From Pseudoalteromonas sp. T1lg23B (lineage in GTDB: Bacteria > Pseudomonadota > Gammaproteobacteria > Enterobacterales > Alteromonadaceae): DNA of 64,000 bases. The position numbers and the translations under genes were made by a program. Below the pieces are notes generated by a model. It saw only the letters and a program-made list of their open reading frames with translations. It ran no database searches and was not told the origin of the DNA. The stretch is from NCBI RefSeq assembly GCF_002964665.1, contig NZ_PQBZ01000030.1, positions 57,689 through 121,688 of the forward strand. Direction: 5' to 3'. Every line of letters begins with the position of its first letter. The stretch's first letter is position 1. Shown piece by piece: positions 27,846 to 36,591 of the stretch.

Positions 27846-29423
27846 TTGATAACAACAGATTTACAGACAATACTTTCAGCATTGTCGATGCCTGAGCATA
27901 AACATGCCATCAGAGGTATTAAGCGCGGAATAGAGCGAGAGGCCTTAAGAATTGAAAAGGATGGCACGATAGCTCAAACCCCTCATCCAAAAGGCGCGGG
28001 ACATCCATTAACACACAGCAGTATTACTACGGACTTTTCGGAGTCGTTGTTGGAGTTTATTACTCCAGTTAGTGAGTTTCCAGAGCAGACATTGACTCAG
28101 TTGAAAGAATTGCAAAAATTCACTTTGTCGAAAATGGGTGATGAGCTGCTTTGGCCGATGAGCATGCCGTGCTTTATCAATGATCAAAGCGACATCGCGT
28201 TGGCACAGTTTGGCGATTCAAATATTGGTCGAATGAAAACGCTGTATCGTGAAGGCCTAAAAAACCGCTATGGAAGCATGATGCAGGCGATAGCGGGTGT
28301 GCATTTTAACATTTCTTACCCAGAGTCACTGTGGCACAGTTTACAAACGCTAGAAAGCAATACTTTGCCGTTACAGCATTTTGTGTCGGACAAGTATTTG
28401 GGTCTGATCCGTAACTTCAAGCGTGAGTTGTGGCTGATCAGCTACTTATTTGGCGCATCTCCAGCATTATGTTCGTCTTTTCTTCAGGGTAAAGAAAGCC
28501 ATTTGCCGTTTAAACAGTTAGGTATCGGTACATTGTATCTTGAGCACGGAACGGCGCTACGTCTTGGTGATCTTGGTTATACCAACAGTGCTCAGTCATC
28601 GTTGAAAGTAACGTATAACAGCTTAGATGAGTACATCGCGGGCCTACGCGAGGCAATCCGCTGTCACTCAGATCTTTACGGTGAATTAGATGATTACACC
28701 AGTGAAACACCTAAGCAGCTCAACAAAAATATATTGCAAATCGAGAATGAATTCTATTCTCCTATCAGACCAAAACGCAATGCGCTTAGTGGTGAGCCAC
28801 CCACACATGCTTTAGAGCGTGGTGGGATTGAGTATGTAGAAATTCGTGCCTTAGATGTTAATCCATTTGTAGATACAGGGATTAGCATCGAGCAAATTAA
28901 TTTTCTTGATGTGTTTTTGACGTATTGTTTGCTAAAACCATCGTCTCAGATGAGTTGGGATGAGCAAAAACTCAGTCAAGACAATCTAACAACTGTGGTC
29001 AACCAAGGTAGAGACCCAGAGGTTACTTTACTGCAAGGTAGTAATAACATCACATTAAGAGCATGGGCAAAGCGTATCTTCTCAGAATTAGAAGATGTGG
29101 CAAAATGGATGGATGAAGCCTATGGAACCGATAAGTATGTTAATACTATCAATGAATTAAAGACATGGGTGACGCAGCCAGAGAAAACCTACTCAGGTCG
29201 TTTGATATCATCACTTAAACAGAGACAGCAGGATGGCGGTGTATTTGCGCTTGATTTAGCAGCTAAGTATAAGGCATCGTATCAGAATGTTGGCTATGTG
29301 GAATATAGTCAACAGGGGCTTGACCTTGCGGCGGCAGAGTCTGAACAAGCGGCAATTTCAATTAAGGAAAACGACAATAAGGATTTTGTGACGTTCTTAC
29401 GTGATTATTTTGCTAAAGCCTAG
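27846..29423 (+). CDS. gshA: Glutamate-cysteine ligase
   Basis: Catalyses the first, ATP-dependent step of glutathione synthesis. The frame is open from upstream, but the start best matching the family is the TTG at 27846, behind a GAGG site; E. coli gshA also starts with TTG. This gives 525 residues (E. coli 518). Signatures visible: G-I-x-R-G-I-E-R-E-A-L-R, T-T-D-F-S-E-S-L-L-E-F-I-T-P, L-Y-R-E-G-L-K-N-R-Y-G and E-I-R-A-L-D-V-N-P-F. gshB is not adjacent. Confidence 0.95.
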   Translation: MITTDLQTILSALSMPEHKHAIRGIKRGIEREALRIEKDGTIAQTPHPKGAGHPLTHSSITTDFSESLLEFITPVSEFPEQTLTQLKELQKFTLSKMGDELLWPMSMPCFINDQSDIALAQFGDSNIGRMKTLYREGLKNRYGSMMQAIAGVHFNISYPESLWHSLQTLESNTLPLQHFVSDKYLGLIRNFKRELWLISYLFGASPALCSSFLQGKESHLPFKQLGIGTLYLEHGTALRLGDLGYTNSAQSSLKVTYNSLDEYIAGLREAIRCHSDLYGELDDYTSETPKQLNKNILQIENEFYSPIRPKRNALSGEPPTHALERGGIEYVEIRALDVNPFVDTGISIEQINFLDVFLTYCLLKPSSQMSWDEQKLSQDNLTTVVNQGRDPEVTLLQGSNNITLRAWAKRIFSELEDVAKWMDEAYGTDKYVNTINELKTWVTQPEKTYSGRLISSLKQRQQDGGVFALDLAAKYKASYQNVGYVEYSQQGLDLAAAESEQAAISIKENDNKDFVTFLRDYFAKA

Positions 29424-29433
29424 GCAAAAAAAA

Positions 29434-29454
29434 GCGCAGCTCCAAAGGCTGCGC
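29434..29454. terminator. GC-rich hairpin after gshA
   Basis: GCGCAGC and GCTGCGC close a seven-base loop right after the gshA stop. The long T run lies on the minus-strand side; on + the hairpin is followed by AAATAAATTT. It may act partly in both directions, although no minus-strand gene is nearby. Confidence 0.55.
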
Positions 29455-29477
29455 AAATAAATTTCAGGGATGAAACA

Positions 29478-30155
29478 ATGCTAAACTGCTGCATTCATAG
29501 GTTAAGACAGGCATTATTTATAAAAGTTCAACGGGTTCGTAAAAAAATGCAAAAAATTATAATTTTATTGCCTGTACTGATGTTGCTAGCGAGTTGTGCA
29601 ACGGCTCCCCCCAAGCAACCCAATGATATTTGTAAAATTTTCCAAGAAAAAGAAGATTGGTACTATGATGCTCGCGATGCTCAAGATAAATGGGGATCAC
29701 CAAAGCACGTATTAATGGCCATGATGTACCAAGAAAGCTCCTTCAAACACGACGCAGCGCCACCAATGGAGTACTTCTTATGGTTTATACCAATCGGGCG
29801 GGCGAGCTCGGCCTACGGGTATTCTCAAGCTAAAACACCTACTTGGAGCGATTATATTCGCGAAACTGGTAACTCAGGTGCCGATAGAGACGATTTTGAA
29901 GATGCTATCGATTTTATGGCGTGGTTTGTTTATAAAACCCATAAAATCAATGGTGTTTCTAAGTGGGATGCCTATGCACAATATCTCAATTATCATGAAG
30001 GTTGGGGCGGATATAAACGCGGCACCTATCGTAAGAAAAAATGGTTGATGGCCGTGGCCAATAAGGTCAAACATCGCGCTAGCCGCTATGGCGCACAGCT
30101 CAAACGTTGTGAAGAAGACCTAGATAAAAATTGGTTTGAACGTTTGTTTGGATAG
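29478..30155 (+). CDS. Lipoprotein with SLT-type transglycosylase-like domain
   Basis: A 225-residue lipoprotein with lipobox L-L-A-S-C. The ATG at 29478 has a good AGGGA site but gives an unusually long, basic n-region of about 23 residues; an in-frame ATG at 29547 (M-Q-K-I-I-I-L-L-P) gives a standard signal but has a poor ribosome site. The mature part has M-A-M-M-Y-Q-E-S-S-F, whose Glu resembles the catalytic Glu of soluble lytic transglycosylases, and A-Y-G-Y-S-Q-A. It probably cleaves or binds peptidoglycan at the outer membrane; substrate unproven. Confidence 0.82.
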   Translation: MLNCCIHRLRQALFIKVQRVRKKMQKIIILLPVLMLLASCATAPPKQPNDICKIFQEKEDWYYDARDAQDKWGSPKHVLMAMMYQESSFKHDAAPPMEYFLWFIPIGRASSAYGYSQAKTPTWSDYIRETGNSGADRDDFEDAIDFMAWFVYKTHKINGVSKWDAYAQYLNYHEGWGGYKRGTYRKKKWLMAVANKVKHRASRYGAQLKRCEEDLDKNWFERLFG

Positions 30156-30333
30156 AACTTGCCTGTTACGCAAATAGCGCTGTGAATTTAATTGTAGCGC
30201 ACGGGCTGCAAGTTCTGGTTTAGGTTTTTCATGTAATATCGCTACTATTGTTCGTCGCTATGCTTAATCGTGTATTGCTTTTGAAAAATCGTCTATGCTT
30301 GATAACAAATAACTAAAACACAGGAACCCAAGC

Positions 30334-30873
30334 ATGTTTAAAAAAATAATAATCATATTGCTGCTGATCATCGCTTCGCCATTTATTCTCGCGCTGTTTG
30401 TGGCCGACAGTTACCATGTGGAGCGTGAAGTGGTGATTGAGCAACCCGTCGAACAGGTGTTTTCGTATATTAAGCTGCTAAAAAATCAGGGTAATTACAG
30501 CACCTGGGCACAAATGGATCCCGCGATGGAAACCGAATATCGCGGTGAAGACGGTACGGTGGGTTTTGTCTCAGCTTGGCGAAGTAAACACCCTGAAGTG
30601 GGGGTGGGCGAGCAAGAGATTATCAAAATTGACGAAAACCAACGCATTGATTTTGAATTACGCTTTAAAGAGCCGTTTCAATCCATAGACCCAGCTTATA
30701 TGATCACCGAACAAGCACCCGAGGGCACCAGAGTAAAATGGGGATTTAGCGGCCATATGGACTACCCAATGAATTTGATGTTGCTGGTGGTGGACTTTGA
30801 ACAAATGTTAGGTGATGACTTGCAAATGGGGTTGGAAAATCTCAAGGAAGTGCTCGAACATCCCGTTGAATAA
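30334..30873 (+). CDS. SRPBCC (START-like) family protein, membrane-anchored
   Basis: A 179-residue protein. An N-terminal hydrophobic segment (about 4-24) is either a signal anchor or a signal peptide. The rest looks like a polyketide-cyclase/SRPBCC fold: V-E-R-E-V-V-I-E-Q-P-V-E-Q-V-F-S-Y-I, then W-A-Q-M-D-P and G-E-Q-E-I. The family binds hydrophobic ligands, but none can be predicted. It is monocistronic, ending at a strong terminator. Confidence 0.8.
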   Translation: MFKKIIIILLLIIASPFILALFVADSYHVEREVVIEQPVEQVFSYIKLLKNQGNYSTWAQMDPAMETEYRGEDGTVGFVSAWRSKHPEVGVGEQEIIKIDENQRIDFELRFKEPFQSIDPAYMITEQAPEGTRVKWGFSGHMDYPMNLMLLVVDFEQMLGDDLQMGLENLKEVLEHPVE

Positions 30874-30893
30874 TGGCAATAAAACCAGATCGC

Positions 30894-30933
30894 AGACATA
30901 AAAAAAACCGCACACTGCGGTTTTTTTTATGTC
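30894..30933. terminator. Bidirectional terminator between the SRPBCC gene and the Lys/Ala-rich protein gene
   Basis: GACATAAAAAAAACCGCA is followed by its complement after a short loop, with long A and T runs on either side, between convergent genes. Confidence 0.92.
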
Positions 30934-30949
30934 GTTACAAACGTCAGTG

Positions 30950-31339
30950 TTATACAACACCACGAGGTAAGCGACAATCATGGTCTTTGCCAGCAAGCTC
31001 AGCAATCCATAGCTCTTCTGCAGTGTAGCCATCAGCGTTTTCTTTAACTACTTTAAAAGACGCTTTCTTTTGCGCTTTTGCAGGTGCAGCTTTGCTTGTT
31101 TTTGCTTTTTTAGCAGGCGCTGCTTTTTTAGCAGGTGCTGCCTTTGGCGCTTCATTCTTTGTTGAAGAACCAGAAGTAAGCTCTTCTGTCAGTGCTGCTA
31201 CATCAGCAAGACGCAGGTTTTTCCCGCCGTCAATGCTGTACCAACCCGGTTTGGTTGTGATCTCAGGCTTTTTGCCGTGGGCAGCTTCGTAAGCAGCTTC
31301 AAAAGCGCTTAATACTTCATTTTTATCTAGTTTACTCAT
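30950..31339 (-). CDS. Hypothetical protein with Lys/Ala/Pro-rich linker
   Basis: Not recognised as a named family. The 129-residue protein has three parts: an N-terminal segment (about 1-55) with P-G-W-Y-S-I-D-G-G-K, a low-complexity A-A-P-A-K-K-type linker (about 64-92) resembling histone H1-like tails, and a C-terminal segment with G-Y-T-A-E-E-L-W-I-A-E-L-A-G and a closing R-L-P-R-G-V-V. The basic linker suggests nucleic-acid contact, but no DNA-binding fold is evident. It diverges from the NIF3 gene. Confidence 0.75.
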   Translation of the reverse strand: MSKLDKNEVLSAFEAAYEAAHGKKPEITTKPGWYSIDGGKNLRLADVAALTEELTSGSSTKNEAPKAAPAKKAAPAKKAKTSKAAPAKAQKKASFKVVKENADGYTAEELWIAELAGKDHDCRLPRGVV

Positions 31340-31493
31340 CGTAGATCCTAGTCGTTTTATACGCGGGATTAAGATTAATGAATAGTTATACCCATATTTG
31401 CGCTATTTTTCAATTTTTTAAGGGTTTTGCTTCCATTTTGGCTGTATAAACGCCAAAATTTGTAAAATTTTTAGAACAAATACTGGTAATTTC

Positions 31494-32246
31494 ATGAAGC
31501 GTTCAGAATTTACACACACTCTAACGGAGTTGTTAAAACCCGATGCGATCCGAGATTTTGCACCGAATGGTCTGCAAGTTGAAGGTGCTGAAAATATTCG
31601 CAAAATCGTAACTGGGGTGACGGCTAGTCAGGCATTAGTTGATACAGCGGTAGAGCTACAGGCCGATACGATTTTGGTTCATCATGGCTATTTTTGGAAA
31701 GGTGAAGCACAGGTTATTACGGGTATGAAAAAGCGCCGTATCGCCACCTTATTAGCAAACGATATTAATTTGTATGGTTATCATCTGCCATTAGACATTC
31801 ATCCAGAGCTTGGAAACAACGCGCAGTTGGCAAAGCTACTGGATATTGAAATCTTAGGTGGATTAGAAAGCGGGCCTAGTAGTGTGCCGGTTCATGGCCG
31901 ACTTAAAAGTCCGATGTCTGCTGAGGTATTTGCCGAAAAGGTTGCAACCGTGCTCAATCGCAAGCCACTGATTAATTCGGTTCGAAACAAGCCCATAGAA
32001 ACCATAGCTTGGTGCACGGGGGGCGGACAAGGCTACATTGATTTGGCTGCAAGCAGAGGCATCGATGCCTATTTGACGGGTGAGGCATCAGAACAAACCA
32101 TTCATAGCTCTAATGAACAAGGTATTGACTTTTTTGCAGCTGGGCACCATGCCACAGAGCGTTATGGTATCAAAGCACTCGGAGAGTATTTGGCTGAGCA
32201 ATATGGTTTTGATGTCACCTTTGTCGACATTGATAATCCAGTCTGA
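31494..32246 (+). CDS. NIF3/YbgI-family dinuclear metal-centre protein
   Basis: A 250-residue protein matching E. coli YbgI in length. Metal-site motifs are present: V-H-H-G-Y-F-W-K-G near residue 64, H-L-P-L-D-I-H-P and the C-terminal G-H-H-A-T-E-R-Y-G. The family forms toroidal hexamers. A GTP cyclohydrolase I type 2 label is sometimes attached, but the role is unsettled. Starts at 31494 just after an AT-rich spacer. Confidence 0.92.
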   Translation: MKRSEFTHTLTELLKPDAIRDFAPNGLQVEGAENIRKIVTGVTASQALVDTAVELQADTILVHHGYFWKGEAQVITGMKKRRIATLLANDINLYGYHLPLDIHPELGNNAQLAKLLDIEILGGLESGPSSVPVHGRLKSPMSAEVFAEKVATVLNRKPLINSVRNKPIETIAWCTGGGQGYIDLAASRGIDAYLTGEASEQTIHSSNEQGIDFFAAGHHATERYGIKALGEYLAEQYGFDVTFVDIDNPV

Positions 32247-32270
32247 GACTCGTTATTTATTGAAGGCGCC

Positions 32271-33020
32271 TTACAGCGCCTCTGGGTCAATAGTACGCCT
32301 GAGCTTTATCCAAAGCGTTCCTAACATTTCGTGATAATGAGCAGTGACAGCTTCAAGCACAAATATTTGTGGAATAAACTGCTTATAGCTGGGTTCATTA
32401 TGCAGGTTATAAAACTCAGTGGGGGCGGCAATTGTGTCGACTCCTTGCGCCCAGAATAAATCTTTTGCGCGTGCCATATGACTGGCGGAGGTTACTAAAG
32501 CGACTTGTCTATCAACTAGGTAAGGTGCTAATAGTTTTGCTTCGTCTTTGGTATCCATAGCGGTTGGGTTTGCTCTAACTCGTGTACTAGAAATCCCCAT
32601 GGCTATCGCTGTTTGCTTCATAAGCGGGGCGCTGTTATGACCTGAAACTATTAATTCAGCGTTTTTATAGTGATGTGCCAGCCTCAATCCTTCCGTCAGT
32701 CTCGTGGACGAACAAGCTGTTAGCTGTGCATTAGGGATGTGTTGACGGTTAAGATGTGCCCCGCATCCAAGTACCACTATTTTGTCTATTTTTGGGTATT
32801 TGCTCACATCAAAGGTGTGTAATTGTGATTCAGTAGAGCTGAGCAACTTGCTTGCGAAAAACGGGGTGCTGATAAACCATAGAAAAATTAACGTAAGCCA
32901 AAGGATAATATATGACTTTATGTTGGTTTTGCTTACAAATAACAAACACATTGCAGCGACAATCAATGTAAGCGGTAGCGGCATCAGTAAGCCACCGAAC
33001 ACTTTTTTAAACAGAAACAT
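32271..33020 (-). CDS. elyC: ElyC/SanA-type DUF218 envelope protein
   Basis: A protein of about 249 residues. Two N-terminal membrane helices (about 10-55) precede a DUF218 domain with V-V-L-G-C-G, A-E-L-I-V-S-G-H and V-T-S-A-S-H-M-A-R-A. The layout (L-F-K-K-V-F-G-G-L-L-M-P-L-P-L near the N-terminus) matches E. coli ElyC, which helps maintain the undecaprenyl-phosphate carrier and peptidoglycan at low temperature. The ATG at 33020 is preferred over the TTG at 33035. It is convergent with the NIF3 gene; its stop sits inside an AGGCGC/GCGCCT inverted repeat. Confidence 0.83.
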   Translation of the reverse strand: MFLFKKVFGGLLMPLPLTLIVAAMCLLFVSKTNIKSYIILWLTLIFLWFISTPFFASKLLSSTESQLHTFDVSKYPKIDKIVVLGCGAHLNRQHIPNAQLTACSSTRLTEGLRLAHHYKNAELIVSGHNSAPLMKQTAIAMGISSTRVRANPTAMDTKDEAKLLAPYLVDRQVALVTSASHMARAKDLFWAQGVDTIAAPTEFYNLHNEPSYKQFIPQIFVLEAVTAHYHEMLGTLWIKLRRTIDPEAL

Positions 33021-33079
33021 AAAAAACCCAATCAATTCGACTGGGTTCAGTTTAGTTAATATCTTACAAAAATAATAGC

Positions 33080-33967
33080 TTAACGAGAATTGTTCTGTTT
33101 ACAGGTATTAAGGAAATGCCTGTAAACCGGGTTATCTTTCATGGTTTTCTTCATCGCTAAGTACATTGGGCGGTTAAGACCAAGTGCACCCAATGGAATA
33201 GACTTAATAAGACCCTGGCTTTCATAAGGCGTGACTAGCCAATCAGGCAACGCCGCAACGCCCATTCCCGCGCTTACAAGTTGAAAAATGAGTAACCCTT
33301 GATCAACTGTTTTAAGGGTGCCATCAAAACGTGCGTTTTGAATAAAGTGTTTGAAGATATCTTGTCGCTCGCGTGGAATAGGGTATGAGATGATGGTTTC
33401 ATCCTTAAGGTCCAATGCGGTGACATAGGCCTTTTTAGCCAATTCATGATCAGGGGCGACGATCAGTTTGAGTTTAAAATCAAACAGGTGTGCATATTCA
33501 AGTTTATCTTGGTCGCGCATATCTGACGTCAGCACTAAATCCAGCTCGTCATCAAGTAATTCAGGAATAGCGTCATAGCTAAAGCCTCGTTCGTAGTCGA
33601 CTTTGATATCAGGCCAAAAGTTATTGAATTCTTTTATTGTTGGCAATAACCAATGAAAACACGCATGACATTCAACACTGAGTCTAAGTTGAGAAATTGG
33701 CTGATTTAGGCTCTCTTTTAAACGACATTTTGTTGCTTCTACTCTGGGCAAAATATCATTGGCAAGTTCCAGCAGCAGCATACCTTGTGGTGTAAAGCGC
33801 ACAGGCTGGGTTTTTCTTTCGAACAACTGGCAATCAAGTTTGTTTTCTAAGTCTTTAATTTGATGTGACAAAGCTGATTGCGTCAAGAACAACTCACGGG
33901 CCGTATTAACAAGTGAACCAGTGTCTTTAAGGGTTGCGATGGTTTTCAAATGCTTTATGTCGATCAT
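33080..33967 (-). CDS. metR: LysR-type methionine regulator MetR
   Basis: A 295-residue LysR-family activator. The N-terminal winged helix-turn-helix shows T-A-R-E-L-F-L-T-Q-S-A-L-S-H-Q-I-K-D-L-E. The ligand domain (about 90-290) binds homocysteine in MetR proteins. It is transcribed divergently from metE with a shared 287-base control region, as in enteric bacteria, which strongly supports the name. The gene may itself be controlled by the MetJ box at 34041. Confidence 0.93.
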   Translation of the reverse strand: MIDIKHLKTIATLKDTGSLVNTARELFLTQSALSHQIKDLENKLDCQLFERKTQPVRFTPQGMLLLELANDILPRVEATKCRLKESLNQPISQLRLSVECHACFHWLLPTIKEFNNFWPDIKVDYERGFSYDAIPELLDDELDLVLTSDMRDQDKLEYAHLFDFKLKLIVAPDHELAKKAYVTALDLKDETIISYPIPRERQDIFKHFIQNARFDGTLKTVDQGLLIFQLVSAGMGVAALPDWLVTPYESQGLIKSIPLGALGLNRPMYLAMKKTMKDNPVYRHFLNTCKQNNSR

Positions 33968-33991
33968 CTTTAATAAATCTCATTATTAGTG

Positions 33992-34029
33992 TGAGTTAAA
34001 CTCAGATTGCTCTACTTGAATCTCAGTCA
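33992..34029. promoter_or_regulatory. Candidate MetR binding sites
   Basis: Two dyads resemble the MetR consensus (TGAA, five bases, TTCA): TGAGTTAAACTCA at 33992-34004, a perfect palindrome, and TGAATCTCAGTCA at 34017-34029. Each deviates from consensus by one or two bases. They sit on the metR side of the divergent region. Confidence 0.5.
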
Positions 34030-34040
34030 TTACCTAATAG

Positions 34041-34056
34041 TAACGTCTAGACGTCT
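34041..34056. promoter_or_regulatory. Predicted MetJ operator (two tandem met boxes), metR-proximal
   Basis: TAACGTCT followed directly by a perfect AGACGTCT. MetJ-SAM binds cooperatively to two or more adjacent 8-base boxes of consensus AGACGTCT. Position suggests control of metR and/or metE. Confidence 0.75.
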
Positions 34057-34109
34057 GCAAAACCAGCAATCGATGATTAATTTTTAACAAAATCACTATA
34101 ACATTATTT

Positions 34110-34138
34110 TTGACAGCGTTGTCATTATTTATTTAACT
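34110..34138 (+). promoter_or_regulatory. Predicted metE promoter
   Basis: A consensus TTGACA at 34110-34115, a 17-base spacer and TTAACT at 34133-34138. This would give a leader of about 110 bases containing the second MetJ operator. Confidence 0.55.
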
Positions 34139-34225
34139 TTTTTTCAAAAAATACAAATTAATTTTATTCAACTTCCTGCTGAGAAAGCATCATTTGTATC
34201 CACACTAGTTAAGGAATAATGTTTT

Positions 34226-34241
34226 GGACGTCTATACATCT
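34226..34241. promoter_or_regulatory. Predicted MetJ operator (two tandem met boxes), metE-proximal
   Basis: GGACGTCT (7/8 to consensus) directly followed by ATACATCT (6/8), ending one base before the AAAGGAGAG ribosome site of metE. Repressor bound here would block transcription elongation or an unseen promoter nearby. Confidence 0.65.
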
Positions 34242-34254
34242 AAAGGAGAGGGGC

Positions 34255-36528
34255 ATGATACAGATACATAACTTGGGTTTTCCCAGAATAGGTAAGAAAC
34301 GTGAACTGAAATTTGCCATAGAGGCGTATTGGGCAGGTAAGCTATCGCAGGAAGAGCTCATTAAAAAAGGGCGTGAAATTAGAGCCCAAAACTGGCAGTT
34401 GCAGGCTCAGGCTGGGGTTGAACTGCTACCAGTGGGAGATTTTGCTTGGTACGACCATGTCTTAAGTACAAGTTTATTACTTGGTGCGGTACCGGAGCGT
34501 CACCGTAGTCAAAGTGGAGAAATCAATCTAGACACGCTGTTTCGTATTGGGCGGGGTAAAGCGCCAACGGGGTGTGCGTGTGCTGCCAGTGAAATGACTA
34601 AGTGGTTCAATACAAATTATCACTATATTGTCCCTGAACTATCACAAGACCAAAGTTTTACACTCGCTTGGACAGAGCTATTTGAGCATGTCGAAGAAGC
34701 TTTGGCATTGGGACACAAAGTCAAACCTGTACTTGTTGGTCCTGTTACATACCTGTATTTGTCTAAATGTGCCAACGAGCCATTTGATAAACTAACGTTA
34801 CTAGATCGTATTTTGCCGGTATATCAACAAGTTTTGTATAAGCTTGCGGCGCTTGGTGTTGAGTGGGTGCAAATTGACGAACCCGTTCTCGCACTAGAGA
34901 TCAATGATGACTACCGAGCAGCACTTAGCAAGAGCTTCAGTTTATTATCAGGTCAAGGCGTTAAACTATTGTTGGCCACTTATTTTGAGTCTGTGAGTGA
35001 TCACTTACAAAATATTTGCAGTTATCCGGTTGATGGTGTTCATTTTGATTGCGTTGCAGGTCAGTATGATCTGGCTCAGCTTGATGCTGCACTACGTCCG
35101 GAGCAAGTGCTGTCATTGGGCGTAGTAAATGGTCGCAATATTTGGCGCACAGACTTACAAACGGTTTATCAGAATCTTCGGGAGCTTGCAGAGAAGCGAA
35201 AAGAACAGCTTTGGCTTGCGCCATCCTGTTCACTGTTGCACACGCCCGTTGATCTTGAGCAAGAAACTAACATCGATAGTGAGCTACGTTCATGGTTGGC
35301 ATTTGCGACACAAAAAGGGCAGGAGTTGGCACTACTCAAGAAGGCTCTTACGCATCAGGATGAACGTATACTTGAGGCATATTGTGCACCTATTAAAGCT
35401 CGTCAAACTTCTCCGCGCGTTAACAACTTAGCTGTGCAGAAACGTGTGGCAGCCTTGACTGTGCGTGATGGGCAAAGAAATAGTGAGTTTGCGACGCGTA
35501 TTCAATCACAGCAAGCGTCTTTATCTCTTCCTTTATTACCAACTACAACAATCGGGTCGTTTCCACAGACCAAAGCGATTCGTGCAGCAAGGCGCGATTT
35601 CAAAGCAGGTAATCTGTCACTTGAACAGTATAAGGCTCAGATGGAGGCTGAAATTCGCTATGTTGTCGAAGAACAAGAAGCCCTTGACTTGGATGTACTG
35701 GTACATGGTGAAGCTGAGCGTAACGACATGGTTGAGTACTTTGGTGAATTATTAGAAGGATTCGCATTGACGCAATTTGGTTGGGTGCAAAGTTATGGCT
35801 CTCGCTGCGTAAAGCCACCCGTTATTTGGGGAGATGTATCCCGTTGTAAGCCGATGACTGTTGAGTGGACTAAGTATGCGCAGTCACTCACTGAGAAAAA
35901 AATGAAAGGCATGTTAACTGGCCCAGTGACAATATTGTTTTGGTCTTTTGTGCGTGACGATTTGGATAAACCGAATATAGCAAACCAAATTGCATTGGCG
36001 CTCAGAGATGAGGCGGTTGATTTGCAAAATGCTGGGATTGATATTATCCAGATTGATGAACCTGCATTTAGAGAAGGGATGCCATTAAAGGCGAGTCAGT
36101 GGCAAAACTATCTGGATTGGGCTGCGTACGCGTTCAGAGTATCAGCCAGTGGTGTTGCAGATAAAACTCAGATCCATACTCATATGTGCTACGCCGAGTT
36201 TAATGACATTATCGCTGCACTAGCACAGATGGATGCCGACGTTATCACCATTGAAACGTCTCGGTCCAATATGGAGTTGTTAGCCGCGTTTGAGAATTTT
36301 GATTACCCCAATGACATTGGACCGGGAGTGTATGATATCCATAGCCCCAATGTACCGGAAGTCGATTGGATTAAAGCGCTGATCCACAAGGCGGCACAAA
36401 AAATTCCGGTGCAACGTCTATGGGTTAATCCCGATTGTGGCCTTAAAACGCGGGCATGGCATGAAACTCGTCAGGCATTAGCCAATATGGTTCTTGCTAC
36501 CAAAGAGTTGCGTAAAGAGCTTAGTTAG
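34255..36528 (+). CDS. metE: Cobalamin-independent methionine synthase
   Basis: Transfers methyl from 5-methyl-tetrahydropteroyl-tri-glutamate to homocysteine. The ATG at 34255 ([13 protein letters not shown]) follows a strong AAAGGAGAG site; 757 residues compares with 753 in E. coli. Zinc ligands are visible in [10 protein letters not shown] and N-P-D-C-G-L-K-T-R, and D-E-P-A-F-R-E-G lies in the active site. It is divergent from metR and followed by a terminator. MetR and MetJ control is predicted from the intergenic sites. Confidence 0.98.
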   Translation: MIQIHNLGFPRIGKKRELKFAIEAYWAGKLSQEELIKKGREIRAQNWQLQAQAGVELLPVGDFAWYDHVLSTSLLLGAVPERHRSQSGEINLDTLFRIGRGKAPTGCACAASEMTKWFNTNYHYIVPELSQDQSFTLAWTELFEHVEEALALGHKVKPVLVGPVTYLYLSKCANEPFDKLTLLDRILPVYQQVLYKLAALGVEWVQIDEPVLALEINDDYRAALSKSFSLLSGQGVKLLLATYFESVSDHLQNICSYPVDGVHFDCVAGQYDLAQLDAALRPEQVLSLGVVNGRNIWRTDLQTVYQNLRELAEKRKEQLWLAPSCSLLHTPVDLEQETNIDSELRSWLAFATQKGQELALLKKALTHQDERILEAYCAPIKARQTSPRVNNLAVQKRVAALTVRDGQRNSEFATRIQSQQASLSLPLLPTTTIGSFPQTKAIRAARRDFKAGNLSLEQYKAQMEAEIRYVVEEQEALDLDVLVHGEAERNDMVEYFGELLEGFALTQFGWVQSYGSRCVKPPVIWGDVSRCKPMTVEWTKYAQSLTEKKMKGMLTGPVTILFWSFVRDDLDKPNIANQIALALRDEAVDLQNAGIDIIQIDEPAFREGMPLKASQWQNYLDWAAYAFRVSASGVADKTQIHTHMCYAEFNDIIAALAQMDADVITIETSRSNMELLAAFENFDYPNDIGPGVYDIHSPNVPEVDWIKALIHKAAQKIPVQRLWVNPDCGLKTRAWHETRQALANMVLATKELRKELS

Positions 36529-36538
36529 TCGAATTAAC

Positions 36539-36569
36539 ATAAAAAGCCCATAGGGAATGGGCTTTTTTA
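36539..36569. terminator. Terminator after metE
   Basis: AAAAAGCCCAT and ATGGGCTTTTTT around a short loop. It lies between convergent metE and the GGDEF/EAL gene, so it can act both ways. Confidence 0.9.
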
Positions 36570-36591
36570 TAACCTAAATATATGGCTACTT

